A stretch of 64,000 nt of DNA from Phenylobacterium montanum. GTDB taxonomy: Bacteria; Pseudomonadota; Alphaproteobacteria; Caulobacterales; Caulobacteraceae. The stretch is taken from positions 32,015 through 96,014 of the forward strand of contig NZ_CP073079.1 of assembly GCF_018135625.1 (NCBI RefSeq), written 5' to 3'. The position numbers and the translations under genes are program-made. This document shows positions 9,558-18,383 of this stretch, piece by piece (position 1 is the first letter of the stretch; each line of letters begins with the position of its first letter). Below the pieces are notes generated by a model that saw nothing but the letters and a program-made list of their open reading frames with translations, was not told the origin of the DNA and did no database searches.

Positions 9558-9573
9558 AGCGCGCTTGCGCGCT
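9558..9573. terminator. Short GC hairpin after the first small metal-binding gene
   Basis: Perfect 7-bp stem agcgcgc-tt-gcgcgct, 25 bp after the stop. There is no U-tract, so it is more likely an mRNA-stabilising or attenuating hairpin than a strong terminator. Confidence 0.3.
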
Positions 9574-9622
9574 AGCGCCGGATTCCGTCCGGCCCTCAAC
9601 GATCAATTCCAGGAGACTTCCC

Positions 9623-9895
9623 ATGACTATGCGTACGATATCGGCCGCCGGCGCCCTGACGCTCGGCCTTTCCGTCGCCACCGCCGCGGCCGCCCACGGC
9701 GTCGGCGGGTTCATCTGCCAGACTTTCAACATGGCCAAGAACACGCCGCCGACGACCCACTGCGTGACTTGGACCAAGGAGGCCGCCGAGCACATGCGCG
9801 AGGCGCCCTGTGATCCCTCCAAGATGAGCGCCGCGGAGATGCGGCAGCGGTGCGCCGAGATGTCGGCGGCCTCCGCGACGCCCTCGAACGGCTAG
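9623..9895 (+). CDS. Small secreted Met/Cys-containing protein
   Basis: 90-residue protein with an N-terminal signal peptide (hydrophobic residues 6-23, Ala-rich cleavage region before HGVGG). The short mature domain has three cysteines and several Met and His residues. The ribosome-binding site is strong (ccaggaga, about 6 bp before the ATG). No family recognised. Position within the copper-type cluster suggests a periplasmic metal-handling accessory, which is inference from context. Confidence 0.55.
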   Translation: MTMRTISAAGALTLGLSVATAAAAHGVGGFICQTFNMAKNTPPTTHCVTWTKEAAEHMREAPCDPSKMSAAEMRQRCAEMSAASATPSNG

Positions 9896-9947
9896 CCGGC
9901 TCCAAGCCTCGCGCCGGTTATCCCCTGACGCGAGGGCGGAGAGGTGT

Positions 9948-9973
9948 CGGCGGAGCGCCAGAGCGCTCCGCCG
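9948..9973. promoter_or_regulatory. Strong hairpin upstream of the cus-type operon
   Basis: Perfect 11-bp stem cggcggagcgc / gcgctccgccg with a 4-nt loop, in the gap before the outer-membrane factor gene at 10029. There is no T-run, so it is a possible attenuator or RNA-processing/stability element between the small-protein genes and the efflux genes. Confidence 0.4.
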
Positions 9974-10028
9974 ATGCTTTGCGCCTTAGTTTCACCCCAC
10001 GGACTGATCTGTCCGACAGGAGACCTCC

Positions 10029-11258
10029 ATGCGCTCTGCCTGGCTTCTTGCCGTGTCGGCGATGGTCGCCGGCGCCGCCCACGCCGCCCCGATGACCTTC
10101 GAGGCGGCCCTGAAACTCGCCGACCAGTCGGCCCCGACGCTCCAGGCGCGCGCCGCCGACGTCCGCGCGGCCCGGTCTTCGGCCATCGCGGCGGGCCGCC
10201 TTCCCGATCCGAAGCTGGCGTTTGGCATCGAGGGATTCCCGGTCTCCGGGCCCGTTGCCGGTCACCCCGAGCGCGACGACTTCAGCGATGCTCGGGTGGG
10301 CGTCATGCAGGATGTTCCGAACGGCGCCAAACGGCGGTCGGCGCGTGAGCGCGCGGCCGCCGACATCGGCGCGGCTGAAGCCAATGAGACGGCGCAGGGG
10401 CGCGAGGTGAGGCTCAACACGGCGCTCGCCTGGATCGACCTCTTCTACGCCGAGCGCCGGCTCGCGGCCCTCAGTGACATCGACAAGGCCCTGGCCCCCC
10501 TTCGCGACGCGACGCCATCGCAGGTCGCCTCGGGCGCGATGCGGCCTGCCCAGACCCTGGAACCGGAACAACTGACGGCGGCCTTGGGCGACCGGCGCGC
10601 GGACCTCGTCGCCGCCGTAGGCAAGGCTCGTTCCGAGCTGGTGCGCTGGACGGGCGACGCGGATGCGGAGGTCGCCGGCATTCCGCCCGACTACCCGATT
10701 GACGCCGCCGCCTTGCACGCCGGGCTCGACCAACTCCCCGCCCTTGCGGTCTACGACGCCATGGGCCGCCAGGCGGACGCGGACGTCGACGCCGCCAAGG
10801 CCGACAAGCATTCCGACTGGAGCTGGGAGCTGGCCTATCAGCATCGCGATCCACGCTTTGGCGACATGGTGATGGTCCAGGCGACGGTGAGCCTGCCCCT
10901 GTTCGCCGGGGCCCGACAGGACCCGGTCATCGCCGCCCGCACAGAGACGGCCGGGCGTGTCCGGATCGAGCGCGAAGCGGCGCGCCGCGAACTCCTGGCG
11001 ACCTTGGACGCCAGCCTGGCCGATCACGCCATGCATCACGACCGCCTGCACAGGGCGCTTGAGACCCTTGTCCCCCTGGCCAAACGGCGGGCCGACCTCG
11101 AGACGGCCGCCTATGGCGCCGGCACGGCGAGCCTGTCGGACGTGCTGCAGGCCTTCCTCGCCCTGGCCGAGGCCCGCATCGACGCCATCGACCGAGAAGC
11201 CGACGTGACGCGTGACGGCGCCCGGATCGTCCTGACCTTTGGAGCTCAAGCGCAATGA
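10029..11258 (+). CDS. cusC: Outer-membrane factor, CusC/TolC family
   Basis: 409 residues with a cleavable signal peptide (residues 1-19, HAAP). The two helical repeats of TolC-family channels follow, starting with MTFEAALKLADQ. Unlike the first outer-membrane factor, it has no lipobox. It is the first gene of a tightly coupled operon: its TGA overlaps the next start as ATGA. It would form the exit duct for the CusBA pump. Shorter than classical CusC but normal for alphaproteobacterial metal-efflux OMFs. Confidence 0.8.
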   Translation: MRSAWLLAVSAMVAGAAHAAPMTFEAALKLADQSAPTLQARAADVRAARSSAIAAGRLPDPKLAFGIEGFPVSGPVAGHPERDDFSDARVGVMQDVPNGAKRRSARERAAADIGAAEANETAQGREVRLNTALAWIDLFYAERRLAALSDIDKALAPLRDATPSQVASGAMRPAQTLEPEQLTAALGDRRADLVAAVGKARSELVRWTGDADAEVAGIPPDYPIDAAALHAGLDQLPALAVYDAMGRQADADVDAAKADKHSDWSWELAYQHRDPRFGDMVMVQATVSLPLFAGARQDPVIAARTETAGRVRIEREAARRELLATLDASLADHAMHHDRLHRALETLVPLAKRRADLETAAYGAGTASLSDVLQAFLALAEARIDAIDREADVTRDGARIVLTFGAQAQ

Positions 11259-12751
11259 CAACTCGGTCCTTGTCTCCGGCGCGCCTGGCCCTCGCGGGCG
11301 TGGCGATCGCGGCCCTCGCTGGGGCCGGCGGATACGGCGTCGCCCACCTGCAGAAGCCCCCGTCCCCGCCGCTGGCGACGGCAGGCGCCGCTGGGGCGAA
11401 GCCGCTTTATTGGTACGATCCGATGGTCCCGGCGCAGCATTTCGACAAGCCGGGCAAGTCGCCTTTCATGGACATGCAGCTGGTGCCCCGCTACGCGGCC
11501 GACGCCGCGGGCGGGGCGGCTCCAGGGGTCCAGATCGACCCGGCGACCACCCAGAGCCTCGGCGTCCGACTGGTCGCCGTCGTGCGCGGGGATTTCGCCG
11601 ATGGGTTGGACGCCACGGGCGTCCTCGACTTCAATCAGCGGCAAGTGGCGATCATTCAGGCGCGGGCCGCCGGGTTCGTTCAGCGCGTCTATGCCCGCGC
11701 GCCGGGAGACATCGTTTCCGCCGGCGCCCCGATCGCTGATCTCCTGGTCCCCAGCTGGGGCGGCGCCCAGGCTGAGTACCTCGCCGTCCGACAGTCGGGC
11801 GGTCCGGCTTTGGAAGCCGCCGCTCGTCAGAGGCTACGGCTGCTGGGGATGCCCGACAGCCTGATCGAGGCCGTGGCGCGCGACGGCAGAGCCCGGACGG
11901 TCGTGACCGTGTCCACCCCGCAAGGCGGCGCTATCCAGACCCTCGATGTCCGCCAGGGCATGACGGTGAGCATGGGCCAGACCCTGGCCCAGATTTCGGG
12001 GCTGGGCTCGGTCTGGCTGAACGCGGCCGTTCCGGAAGCCCTGGGCGGGCAGGTGAAGGTGGGACGGGCGGCCCGGGCCGAGTTGGCGGCCTTTCCGGGC
12101 GAGGTCTTCACCGGCCGCGTGACCGCCATCCTGCCGACCACCCAGATCGACAGTCACACGCTGCAGGTCCGCATCGAGCTTCCAAACCCAGCCGGCCGCC
12201 TGCATCCGGGGATGTTCGCGACGGTCCACCTGAGCGGCGCGGCCCACCCGGCGCTATTCGTGCCGTCGGAAGCCGTGATCCGGACGGGTAAGCGATCCCT
12301 GGTGATGGTCGCCGGCGACGGCGGCCGCTTCCAACCGGTCGAGGTCCAGGTCGGACGCGAGGATGCTAATCGCACCGAGATCCTGGCGGGCCTCGGCGAG
12401 GGCCAGAAGGTTGTCGCCTCCGGGCAGTTCCTGATCGACTCGGAGGCCAGCCTGGCCGGCGTTCAGGTCCGGCCGCTGGCGAGCGCCACGGTCCCTCAAA
12501 GCGCCGCCGCCCCACCCAAGGCGGCGCTCTACGAGACCCGGGGGCGGATCGAGGCGCTGACCGCGGGCGCGATCACCCTCAGCCACGAGCCGGTTCCCGC
12601 CATCGGCTGGCCGGCGATGACCATGACCTTCAGGCTCGATCCGCCGTCGCTGGCCAAGGGCATGAAGGTCGGGGACCAGGTCGGCTTCGGATTCGAACAG
12701 AAGCCCGAGGGTCCGGTGATCCGCCGCCTTAGCCCGGCGGCCGGCCAATGA
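11255..12751 (+). CDS. cusB: Periplasmic adaptor CusB with N-terminal metal-binding and C-terminal CusF-like domains
   Basis: 498-residue membrane-fusion protein. After an N-terminal membrane segment it carries the heavy-metal-binding motif of CusB proteins (YWYDPMVP and [11 protein letters not shown], residues about 50-75). The barrel-sandwich and beta-barrel domains follow. The last ~75 residues (from [10 protein letters not shown]) form a CusF-like beta-barrel containing the GWPAMTMTF copper site. The same motif occurs in the separate CusF at 15900, so the metallochaperone is present twice, once fused. The start and stop overlap both neighbours by 4 bp. Likely substrates are Cu(I) and Ag(I). 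Confidence 0.9.
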   Translation: MTTRSLSPARLALAGVAIAALAGAGGYGVAHLQKPPSPPLATAGAAGAKPLYWYDPMVPAQHFDKPGKSPFMDMQLVPRYAADAAGGAAPGVQIDPATTQSLGVRLVAVVRGDFADGLDATGVLDFNQRQVAIIQARAAGFVQRVYARAPGDIVSAGAPIADLLVPSWGGAQAEYLAVRQSGGPALEAAARQRLRLLGMPDSLIEAVARDGRARTVVTVSTPQGGAIQTLDVRQGMTVSMGQTLAQISGLGSVWLNAAVPEALGGQVKVGRAARAELAAFPGEVFTGRVTAILPTTQIDSHTLQVRIELPNPAGRLHPGMFATVHLSGAAHPALFVPSEAVIRTGKRSLVMVAGDGGRFQPVEVQVGREDANRTEILAGLGEGQKVVASGQFLIDSEASLAGVQVRPLASATVPQSAAAPPKAALYETRGRIEALTAGAITLSHEPVPAIGWPAMTMTFRLDPPSLAKGMKVGDQVGFGFEQKPEGPVIRRLSPAAGQ

Positions 12752-15700
12752 TCGCCGCCCTGATCCGCCTTTCCGTCCGTCACCGCATCTTCGTGGTGCT
12801 GGGCGCCCTGGCGCTGCTGGCCGCCGGCGTCCTGGCCGTGCGCTCTACGCCCGTCGATGCCTTGCCGGACCTGTCCGACGTTCAGGTGATCATCCGCACG
12901 CCTTATCCCGGCCAGGCGCCGCAGATCGTCGAGAACCAGGTCACCTACCCCCTGGCCACCACCATGTTGTCGGTCCCCGGGGCCAAGACGGTGCGGGGCT
13001 ACTCGTTCTTCGGCGACAGCTTCGTCTATGTGCTGTTCGAGGACGGCACCGACCTCTACTGGGCCCGCTCGCGGGTGCTGGAGTACCTCAACCAGGTCCA
13101 GAGCCGCCTGCCGGAGGGCGCCAAGCCGGCGCTTGGACCGGACGCCACCGGCGTCGGCTGGGTCTACGAATACGCCCTTGTTGACCGCACCGGCCACCAT
13201 GACCTGTCCGAGCTGCGCTCCCTGCAGGACTGGTTCCTGCGCTATGAGCTCAAGACCCTGCCCGGCGTGGCCGAGGTCGCCTCCATCGGTGGAATGGTCA
13301 AACAGTACCAAGTGGTGCTCGACCCGGTGAAACTGGCCGCCTACGGCGTCACCCACCAGCAGGTTGTCGCCGCCATCCAGGCGGCCAACCAGGAGACCGG
13401 CGGGTCAGTTCTGGAGCTGGCCGAGGCCGAATACATGGTCCGCGCCTCCGGCTACCTGAAGACGCTGGACGACTTCCGCGCCATTCCCCTGAAGACGGCC
13501 GCCGGCGGCGTGCCGGTGCGGCTGGGCGACGTCGCCACCATCCAGATCGGCCCGGAGATGCGGCGCGGCGTCGCCGAGCTGAACGGCCAGGGCGAGGTCG
13601 CGGGGGGTGTCGTCATCCTGCGTTCCGGCAAGAACGCCCGCGAAACCATCGCGGCGGTGAAGGTCAAACTCGCTGAGCTGAAGAAGAGTCTGCCGGCCGG
13701 CGTCGAGATCGTGCCGACCTACGACCGATCCCAGCTCATCGATCGCTCGATCGGCAATCTGCGAGAAAAGCTGATCGAGGAGTTCATCATCGTCGCCCTG
13801 GTCTGCGCGATGTTCCTGGGCCACGCGCGCTCGGCCCTGGTGGCGATCCTGACCCTGCCCCTGGGCGTGCTGGCGGCCTTGCTGGTGATGCGCGTGCAGG
13901 GGGTCAACGCCAACATCATGTCGCTCGGCGGCATCGCCATCGCCATCGGCGCCATGGTCGACGCCGCCGTGGTGATGATTGAGAACGCCCATAAGAAGAT
14001 CGAGCGCTGGGAGGCCGCCCACCCGGGCGAACACCTGCATGGCGAGAAGCGATGGATCGTGGTCACCGAGGCGGCGGCCGAGGTTGGACCGGCCCTGTTC
14101 CTCAGCCTGATCATCATCACCCTCAGCTTCGTGCCGGTCTTTTCGCTGCAAGGGCAGGAAGGGCGGCTGTTCGCCCCGCTGGCCTTCACCAAGAGCTACG
14201 CCATGGCCGCGGCGGCGATCCTGTCGGTCACCCTGGTCCCTGTACTGATGGGTTGGCTGATCCGAGGCCGGATCCCGGCCGAGACCAGCAATCCCATCAA
14301 CCGCGGACTCACCACGCTCTACCAGCCTGTCCTGGACTGGGTGATGGGCCGGCCTCGGATGACCCTCTTGATCGCCGTGCTGGCCTTCGCCACCACGGCC
14401 TGGCCCCTGGCCCATCTGGGCGGCGAGTTCATGCCGCAGCTCAACGAGGGCGACCTGCTCTATATGCCCTCGGCCCTGCCCGGCCTCTCGGTGGCCAAGG
14501 CCTCGGAGCTGCTCCAGCAGACCGACCGGCTGATCAAGACGGTGCCGGAGGTTCAGACCGTGTTCGGCAAGGCCGGGCGCGCCGAGACCGCCACCGATCC
14601 GGCGCCGCTGGAGATGTTCGAGACCACCATCCAGTTCAAGCCTCGGGCTGAGTGGCGGCCGGGCATGACCCCGGACAAGCTGGTCGAGGAGCTGGACCGG
14701 ACGGTGAAGGTCCCCGGCCTCGCCAATGTCTGGGTTCCGCCGATCCGCAACCGCATCGACATGCTGGCGACCGGCATCAAGAGCCCGATCGGGGTCAAGG
14801 TCTCCGGCTCGGACCTGGCCGAGTTGGACCGCATCGCCCATGACGTCGAAACGACGGCCAAGACCGTGCCCGGCGTCAGCTCGGCCCTGGCCGAGCGGCT
14901 GACCGGCGGGCGTTACGTCGACGTGGACATCGACCGCGCCGCAGCCGCCCGTTACGGCCTCAACATCGCCGACGTGCAGGCGATCGTCTCCGGCGCGATC
15001 GGCGGCGACAACGTCGGCCAGACAGTCGAAGGCCTCGCCCGCTATCCGATCAGCGTCCGCTATCCTCGCGAGCTTCGCGACAGCTTGGAGGGCCTGCGCG
15101 CTCTGCCCATCCTCACGCTAGGCGGCCAGCAGATTACGCTGGGCGCGGTCGCCAAGCTGCAGATCGCCGAAGGCCCTCCGATGCTCAAGACGGAGAACGG
15201 CCGACCGTCGACCTGGGTCTATGTCGACGTGCGCGGCCGCGACCTGGCGTCGGTCGTCGGGGACTTGCAGCGTGCGGTGACGAAGGACGTGAGGCTCTCC
15301 CCCGGGGTCTCGATCGCCTACTCGGGCCAGTTCGAATACCTGCAGCGGGCGGTCGAGCGGCTGAAGCTGGTCGTACCCGCGACCCTGCTGATCATCTTCA
15401 TCCTGCTCTACGTCACCTTCGGCCGCTTCGACGAGGCGGCCCTGATCATGGGCACCCTGCCCTTCGCGCTCACCGGCGGGATCTGGACCCTCTACTGGCT
15501 GGGTTTCCATCAGTCGGTCGCCACGGGCGTCGGCTTCATCGCCCTGGCCGGCGTCTCCGCCGAGTTCGGGGTGGTGATGCTCATCTACCTGAAGGACGCT
15601 CTGGCCGATCGCGGGGAAGACCCCACGGACCTTCAGGTCGAGGACGCGGTTCGCGAAGGCGCGCTGATGCGTGTGCGGCCCAAGGCCATGACCGTGGCAG

Positions 15701-15903
15701 TGATCCTCGCTGGCCTGTTGCCGATCCTGCTCGGCCACGGGACCGGATCGGAAGTCATGAGCCGGATCGCCGCGCCGATGATCGGCGGCATGCTCACCGC
15801 GCCGCTCCTCTCCATGCTCGTCGTCCCTGCGGCCTACCTGCTGCTGCGGCGCCGTCGCTCCAAGTCCACCCCAGCCTCTCAGACCCAAAGGAGTTCATCA
15901 TGA
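12748..15903 (+). CDS. cusA: Cu/Ag-type RND efflux pump CusA
   Basis: 1051-residue RND permease, normal length, with 12 predicted helices and two large periplasmic loops. Helix 4 contains [19 protein letters not shown], the signature I associate with the monovalent-metal (HME4, Cu/Ag) branch, not the Zn/Co/Ni branch. The N-terminus has the usual [19 protein letters not shown] membrane segment. It is coupled by ATGA overlaps to cusB upstream and cusF downstream. It would expel Cu(I)/Ag(I) from periplasm or cytoplasm through CusB and CusC. Confidence 0.92.
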   Translation: MIAALIRLSVRHRIFVVLGALALLAAGVLAVRSTPVDALPDLSDVQVIIRTPYPGQAPQIVENQVTYPLATTMLSVPGAKTVRGYSFFGDSFVYVLFEDGTDLYWARSRVLEYLNQVQSRLPEGAKPALGPDATGVGWVYEYALVDRTGHHDLSELRSLQDWFLRYELKTLPGVAEVASIGGMVKQYQVVLDPVKLAAYGVTHQQVVAAIQAANQETGGSVLELAEAEYMVRASGYLKTLDDFRAIPLKTAAGGVPVRLGDVATIQIGPEMRRGVAELNGQGEVAGGVVILRSGKNARETIAAVKVKLAELKKSLPAGVEIVPTYDRSQLIDRSIGNLREKLIEEFIIVALVCAMFLGHARSALVAILTLPLGVLAALLVMRVQGVNANIMSLGGIAIAIGAMVDAAVVMIENAHKKIERWEAAHPGEHLHGEKRWIVVTEAAAEVGPALFLSLIIITLSFVPVFSLQGQEGRLFAPLAFTKSYAMAAAAILSVTLVPVLMGWLIRGRIPAETSNPINRGLTTLYQPVLDWVMGRPRMTLLIAVLAFATTAWPLAHLGGEFMPQLNEGDLLYMPSALPGLSVAKASELLQQTDRLIKTVPEVQTVFGKAGRAETATDPAPLEMFETTIQFKPRAEWRPGMTPDKLVEELDRTVKVPGLANVWVPPIRNRIDMLATGIKSPIGVKVSGSDLAELDRIAHDVETTAKTVPGVSSALAERLTGGRYVDVDIDRAAAARYGLNIADVQAIVSGAIGGDNVGQTVEGLARYPISVRYPRELRDSLEGLRALPILTLGGQQITLGAVAKLQIAEGPPMLKTENGRPSTWVYVDVRGRDLASVVGDLQRAVTKDVRLSPGVSIAYSGQFEYLQRAVERLKLVVPATLLIIFILLYVTFGRFDEAALIMGTLPFALTGGIWTLYWLGFHQSVATGVGFIALAGVSAEFGVVMLIYLKDALADRGEDPTDLQVEDAVREGALMRVRPKAMTVAVILAGLLPILLGHGTGSEVMSRIAAPMIGGMLTAPLLSMLVVPAAYLLLRRRRSKSTPASQTQRSSS

Positions 15904-16238
15904 GAGCTATCGCCTACGCCGTTGTCGGCGCCCTCACCCTCACGGCCGCCGGCGCTGCGGCGGCCGACGATATGTCGAACATGAAAGGCATGTCCGCCGC
16001 ACCAGCCGCCAAGCATGGCCAGGGGACGGGCCTCATCAAGGCCATCGACCCGAAAGCCGGCACCCTAACGATCCAGCACGGACCGATCCCGGCCGTGTCG
16101 TGGCCGGCGATGACCATGACCTTCAAAGCCAAGCCTGCCGCCCTGCTCAAGGGCTTGAAGGTTGGCCAGACCATCGGCTTCGACACGACGGTGCGGGGCA
16201 TGGACGCCGACGTCACCGCGGTGCGACCCCACAGCTAG
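15900..16238 (+). CDS. cusF: Periplasmic copper-binding protein CusF
   Basis: 112 residues: a signal peptide (hydrophobic to about residue 22), a Met/His-containing linker (MSNMKGM) and a small OB-like barrel. The Cu(I)/Ag(I) site is visible as [16 protein letters not shown], which supplies the His, Trp and two Met ligands known for CusF. It hands metal to the CusB/CusA pump. Last gene of the operon, overlapping cusA by 4 bp and followed by a strong hairpin. Confidence 0.9.
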   Translation: MRAIAYAVVGALTLTAAGAAAADDMSNMKGMSAAPAAKHGQGTGLIKAIDPKAGTLTIQHGPIPAVSWPAMTMTFKAKPAALLKGLKVGQTIGFDTTVRGMDADVTAVRPHS

Positions 16239-16260
16239 CTACCGCTGACCGCGCCCTCGC

Positions 16261-16292
16261 GCCGAACGCCTGCCGATGGAAGGGCGTTCGGC
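16261..16292 (+). terminator. Probable terminator of the cus operon
   Basis: Perfect 10-bp stem gccgaacgcc / ggcgttcggc with a 12-nt loop, 22 bp after the cusF stop and followed by ggttt. It separates the metal island from the conjugation region. Confidence 0.6.
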
Positions 16293-16578
16293 GGTTTGGC
16301 ATATCCACCACTATGCCGGCACAACTGGTAGCTGAAACGTGGCTGTTCACCGCCCCCTTGCGAAGCTCGGCTGTAACCCTCAAATAGGCCTGAGGATATA
16401 CGTCAGGTTGTCTCGGAAAACTCAACGGTTCGGAGCCACAAAGGGCTCGCGACCGGCGAGGGGTCTTGTCGCCTGGAATGCAATCAAGGCCTGCAAGCGT
16501 GGCGGGTATCAGGGAGACGGCATCTGAGCGGCGTTGCGGACGGCTTCAACAGGGTGGCGTCACTTCGCCTGGTCCGCC

Positions 16579-16809
16579 GTGGATAAGCGGTCCTCCTCCC
16601 CAATCCAGCTCACCCCCAGGCAGCTCGAATGCCTGACGCGGATTGCGGCCGGAGAGACCTCGGCCGAGATCGCCGCAGCGCTTGGTCTGTCGAAGCGGAC
16701 GGTCGACCACTACGTCACCCACGCCTGCGCGCGGCTCGGGGTTCGCAATCGCGCTCAGGCCGTGGCCAAGGCGATCCGCTCCCGCCTGATCCCCGGTCGA
16801 ACTTCGTAG
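16579..16809 (+). CDS. Orphan LuxR-type HTH regulator
   Basis: About 76 residues, almost entirely a LuxR/FixJ-type helix-turn-helix: LTPRQLECL, GETSAEIAAALGLSKRTVDHY, then the C-terminal helix ARLGVRNRAQAVAKAI. No receiver or autoinducer domain is attached, so it is a stand-alone DNA binder. I prefer the GTG at 16579; a TTG at 16534 would add 15 residues of no clear character. It is the gene closest to the T4SS promoter region, and the 20-bp palindrome 32 bp downstream of its stop is a plausible target. Likely a regulator of transfer gene expression. Confidence 0.75.
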   Translation: MDKRSSSPIQLTPRQLECLTRIAAGETSAEIAAALGLSKRTVDHYVTHACARLGVRNRAQAVAKAIRSRLIPGRTS

Positions 16810-17028
16810 GCCATGGTCCGCCTAGGATCTCGAAGACTCGCTAGGGCATTTATACCCTAGAATTTCCGCCGTATTGCGATCCGGCCCGCCGCCCGCCAGA
16901 CTCACCTGGTGGTTGCTGGACCGTAAGGACCCGACAACAGGTGCGCCAAAGGGGCAGGTGCATGGAACGCGCGATAGCGTGTCCGTGCCGCCCCGCCGCC
17001 ACACCCGGTAACGGCGCATGGGTGCTTG
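16810..17028. promoter_or_regulatory. T4SS operon control region with palindrome and two GANTC sites
   Basis: The 219-bp gap before the conjugation operon. It contains the perfect-arm palindrome at 16841-16860 and two CcrM-type GANTC sites: GACTC at 16835-16839, directly abutting the palindrome, and at 16899-16903. A TTATAC stretch inside the palindrome could serve as a -10 element. Confidence 0.45.
16841..16860. promoter_or_regulatory. 20-bp palindrome, candidate LuxR-type operator
   Basis: CTAGGG-catttata-CCCTAG: 6-bp perfect arms with an 8-bp AT-rich centre, total length 20 bp as in many LuxR-family boxes. It lies between the orphan HTH gene and the conjugation operon. Confidence 0.5.
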
Positions 17029-17469
17029 GTGTCAGTTCGTTCCTTCGAGTGCTTTCACGACGAGCCCCTGGCGCTTGGCGCCGCCGGCGACGTTCTCGCC
17101 GCCCGCCGCCTCGCGCGGGAATTTCTCTCGCAGGGCCCGCCCGGCCTCGCGAACTCCACGTTGGCGGCCCTGATCCTTGCCGGCGCCTGTCTCCACGCCG
17201 CCAGCCTCGCCCTGGGCGAACCCAGCATCTTCGACCTGGCGTCCGTCCTGCGGGACCTGATACCCGACCAGGCCCCCCTCCGCCCGATGCTCACCAGCCG
17301 CATTCAATTCTCGACCTATGCGGCGGCGGAATTGCGCATGCTGACACCCTCGTCCCAGTCAGCCTTGATCGGCCAGTTGCTCATGCTGGTCATGCCCGAG
17401 GCCGCCCGCGCTGGCGAATCCGGTGGCGACACCAAAAAAGATATAAACGCCCATGATGCGCCGAAATAG
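17029..17469 (+). CDS. Unrecognised protein at the head of the conjugation operon
   Basis: About 146 residues, Ala/Leu-rich and mostly helical, with a hydrophobic segment around residues 45-62 (LAALILAGACLHAASLALG). I do not recognise a family. A GTG at 17029 or a TTG at 17026 can start it. It precedes trbC by 80 bp in the same direction and follows the palindrome-containing promoter region, so it is probably the first gene of the transfer operon. It may be a membrane-associated or helical regulatory protein; no function is assigned. Confidence 0.5.
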   Translation: MSVRSFECFHDEPLALGAAGDVLAARRLAREFLSQGPPGLANSTLAALILAGACLHAASLALGEPSIFDLASVLRDLIPDQAPLRPMLTSRIQFSTYAAAELRMLTPSSQSALIGQLLMLVMPEAARAGESGGDTKKDINAHDAPK

Positions 17470-17549
17470 CAAGAAAGGCACTTGACCGGCGTGAGTCGCG
17501 GAGTGAGGTTTGCTAGCCCGCGAATGCCGGGCCTGACCTGGAGACACCC

Positions 17550-17900
17550 ATGTCCCGCGCCCGCTGGGCTCGCGCCCGTCGCCATCTACGCGCCGCCGGC
17601 CCCCTTGTGGTGGTCGCCGCGGCCCTGATCCTAACCTCCCCCGCGCTCGCCGGCACGACCGGCGGCACGTCCATGCCGTGGGAAACCCCGCTGCAGACCG
17701 TGCAGGACTCGCTGGCGGGCCCCGTGGCCAAGGCTGTGGGCATCATCGCCATCGTCATCACCGGCCTTGGCTTCGCCTTCGCCGAAGGCGGCTCGGCCAT
17801 GCGCAAGGGCATCGGCATCGTCTTTGGGCTGGCGATCGCCTTCACCGCCACGACCTTCATCTCCAGCTTCTTCAACCTGACCTCGGGCGCGGTGTTCTGA
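17550..17900 (+). CDS. trbC: Conjugative pilin TrbC/VirB2
   Basis: 116 residues with a long signal sequence (basic start, hydrophobic residues 18-32, cleavage near ALAG). The mature protein has two hydrophobic helices (GIIAIVITGLGFAFAEGG and GIGIVFGLAIAFTATTFI) separated by a short charged loop. This is the standard architecture of VirB2/TrbC pilins. It is followed 1 bp later by trbD. The major subunit of the conjugative pilus. Confidence 0.9.
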   Translation: MSRARWARARRHLRAAGPLVVVAAALILTSPALAGTTGGTSMPWETPLQTVQDSLAGPVAKAVGIIAIVITGLGFAFAEGGSAMRKGIGIVFGLAIAFTATTFISSFFNLTSGAVF

Positions 17901-17901
17901 C

Positions 17902-18168
17902 GTGGCCGTCTCTCAGATCGAGGGCTTCGAGATCGGCTTTCACAGCTCCTTGTCGGAGCCGGTGACGATCGCCGGAGTGCCCCGCATGATCGCCGTGCTG
18001 AACGGCACGCTGACCGCCGTGCTGGCGCTGGGCCTTCAGGTCCCCGCCATCGGCCTGCCACTGGGCTTGGTGGTCCACGCCGCCTGTTTCTGGCTCAACA
18101 AGCGCGACCCCTATTTCTTCGACGCCCTGAAGCGGCACATCCGCCAAAAGCCCTACTGGGACGCCTGA
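17902..18168 (+). CDS. trbD: Inner-membrane T4SS protein TrbD/VirB3
   Basis: 88 residues starting with GTG. A short N-terminal segment with the family-typical SLSEPVTIAGVPRM stretch is followed by two close hydrophobic helices and a basic C-terminus (KRHIRQKPYWDA). VirB3/TrbD proteins work with VirB4 and the pilin in pilus assembly. The gene lies exactly between trbC and the VirB4 gene, as in other trb operons. Confidence 0.88.
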   Translation: MAVSQIEGFEIGFHSSLSEPVTIAGVPRMIAVLNGTLTAVLALGLQVPAIGLPLGLVVHAACFWLNKRDPYFFDALKRHIRQKPYWDA

Positions 18169-18170
18169 CC

Positions 18171-18371
18171 GTGGGCGCGGTCGCACACGCCCTGACCTCC
18201 CCGGCCGGCGCCATTGCGTTCGCCGCCGCCCTCGTCTGGGCGCCGCTCACCGGCTTTCCGACCTGGCCGGCGCTGGCGCGCGGTCGCCTCGCCAGCACCG
18301 TCGCCCTGACCGGCGCCGTCGCCAGTTTCGCGTTCGCCTTCGCCAACTGCGCGCTCGGCCGGCAGACGTGA
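18171..18371 (+). CDS. Small two-helix membrane protein between trbD and trbE
   Basis: 66 residues with two hydrophobic stretches and little else. It starts with a GTG 2 bp after the trbD stop and ends 12 bp before trbE, filling what would otherwise be a 215-bp gap in a compact operon. No recognised family and no strong ribosome-binding site, so it may depend on coupling to trbD. It could be a non-coding spacer. Confidence 0.4.
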   Translation: MGAVAHALTSPAGAIAFAAALVWAPLTGFPTWPALARGRLASTVALTGAVASFAFAFANCALGRQT

Positions 18372-18383
18372 GGTCCCAGGATC

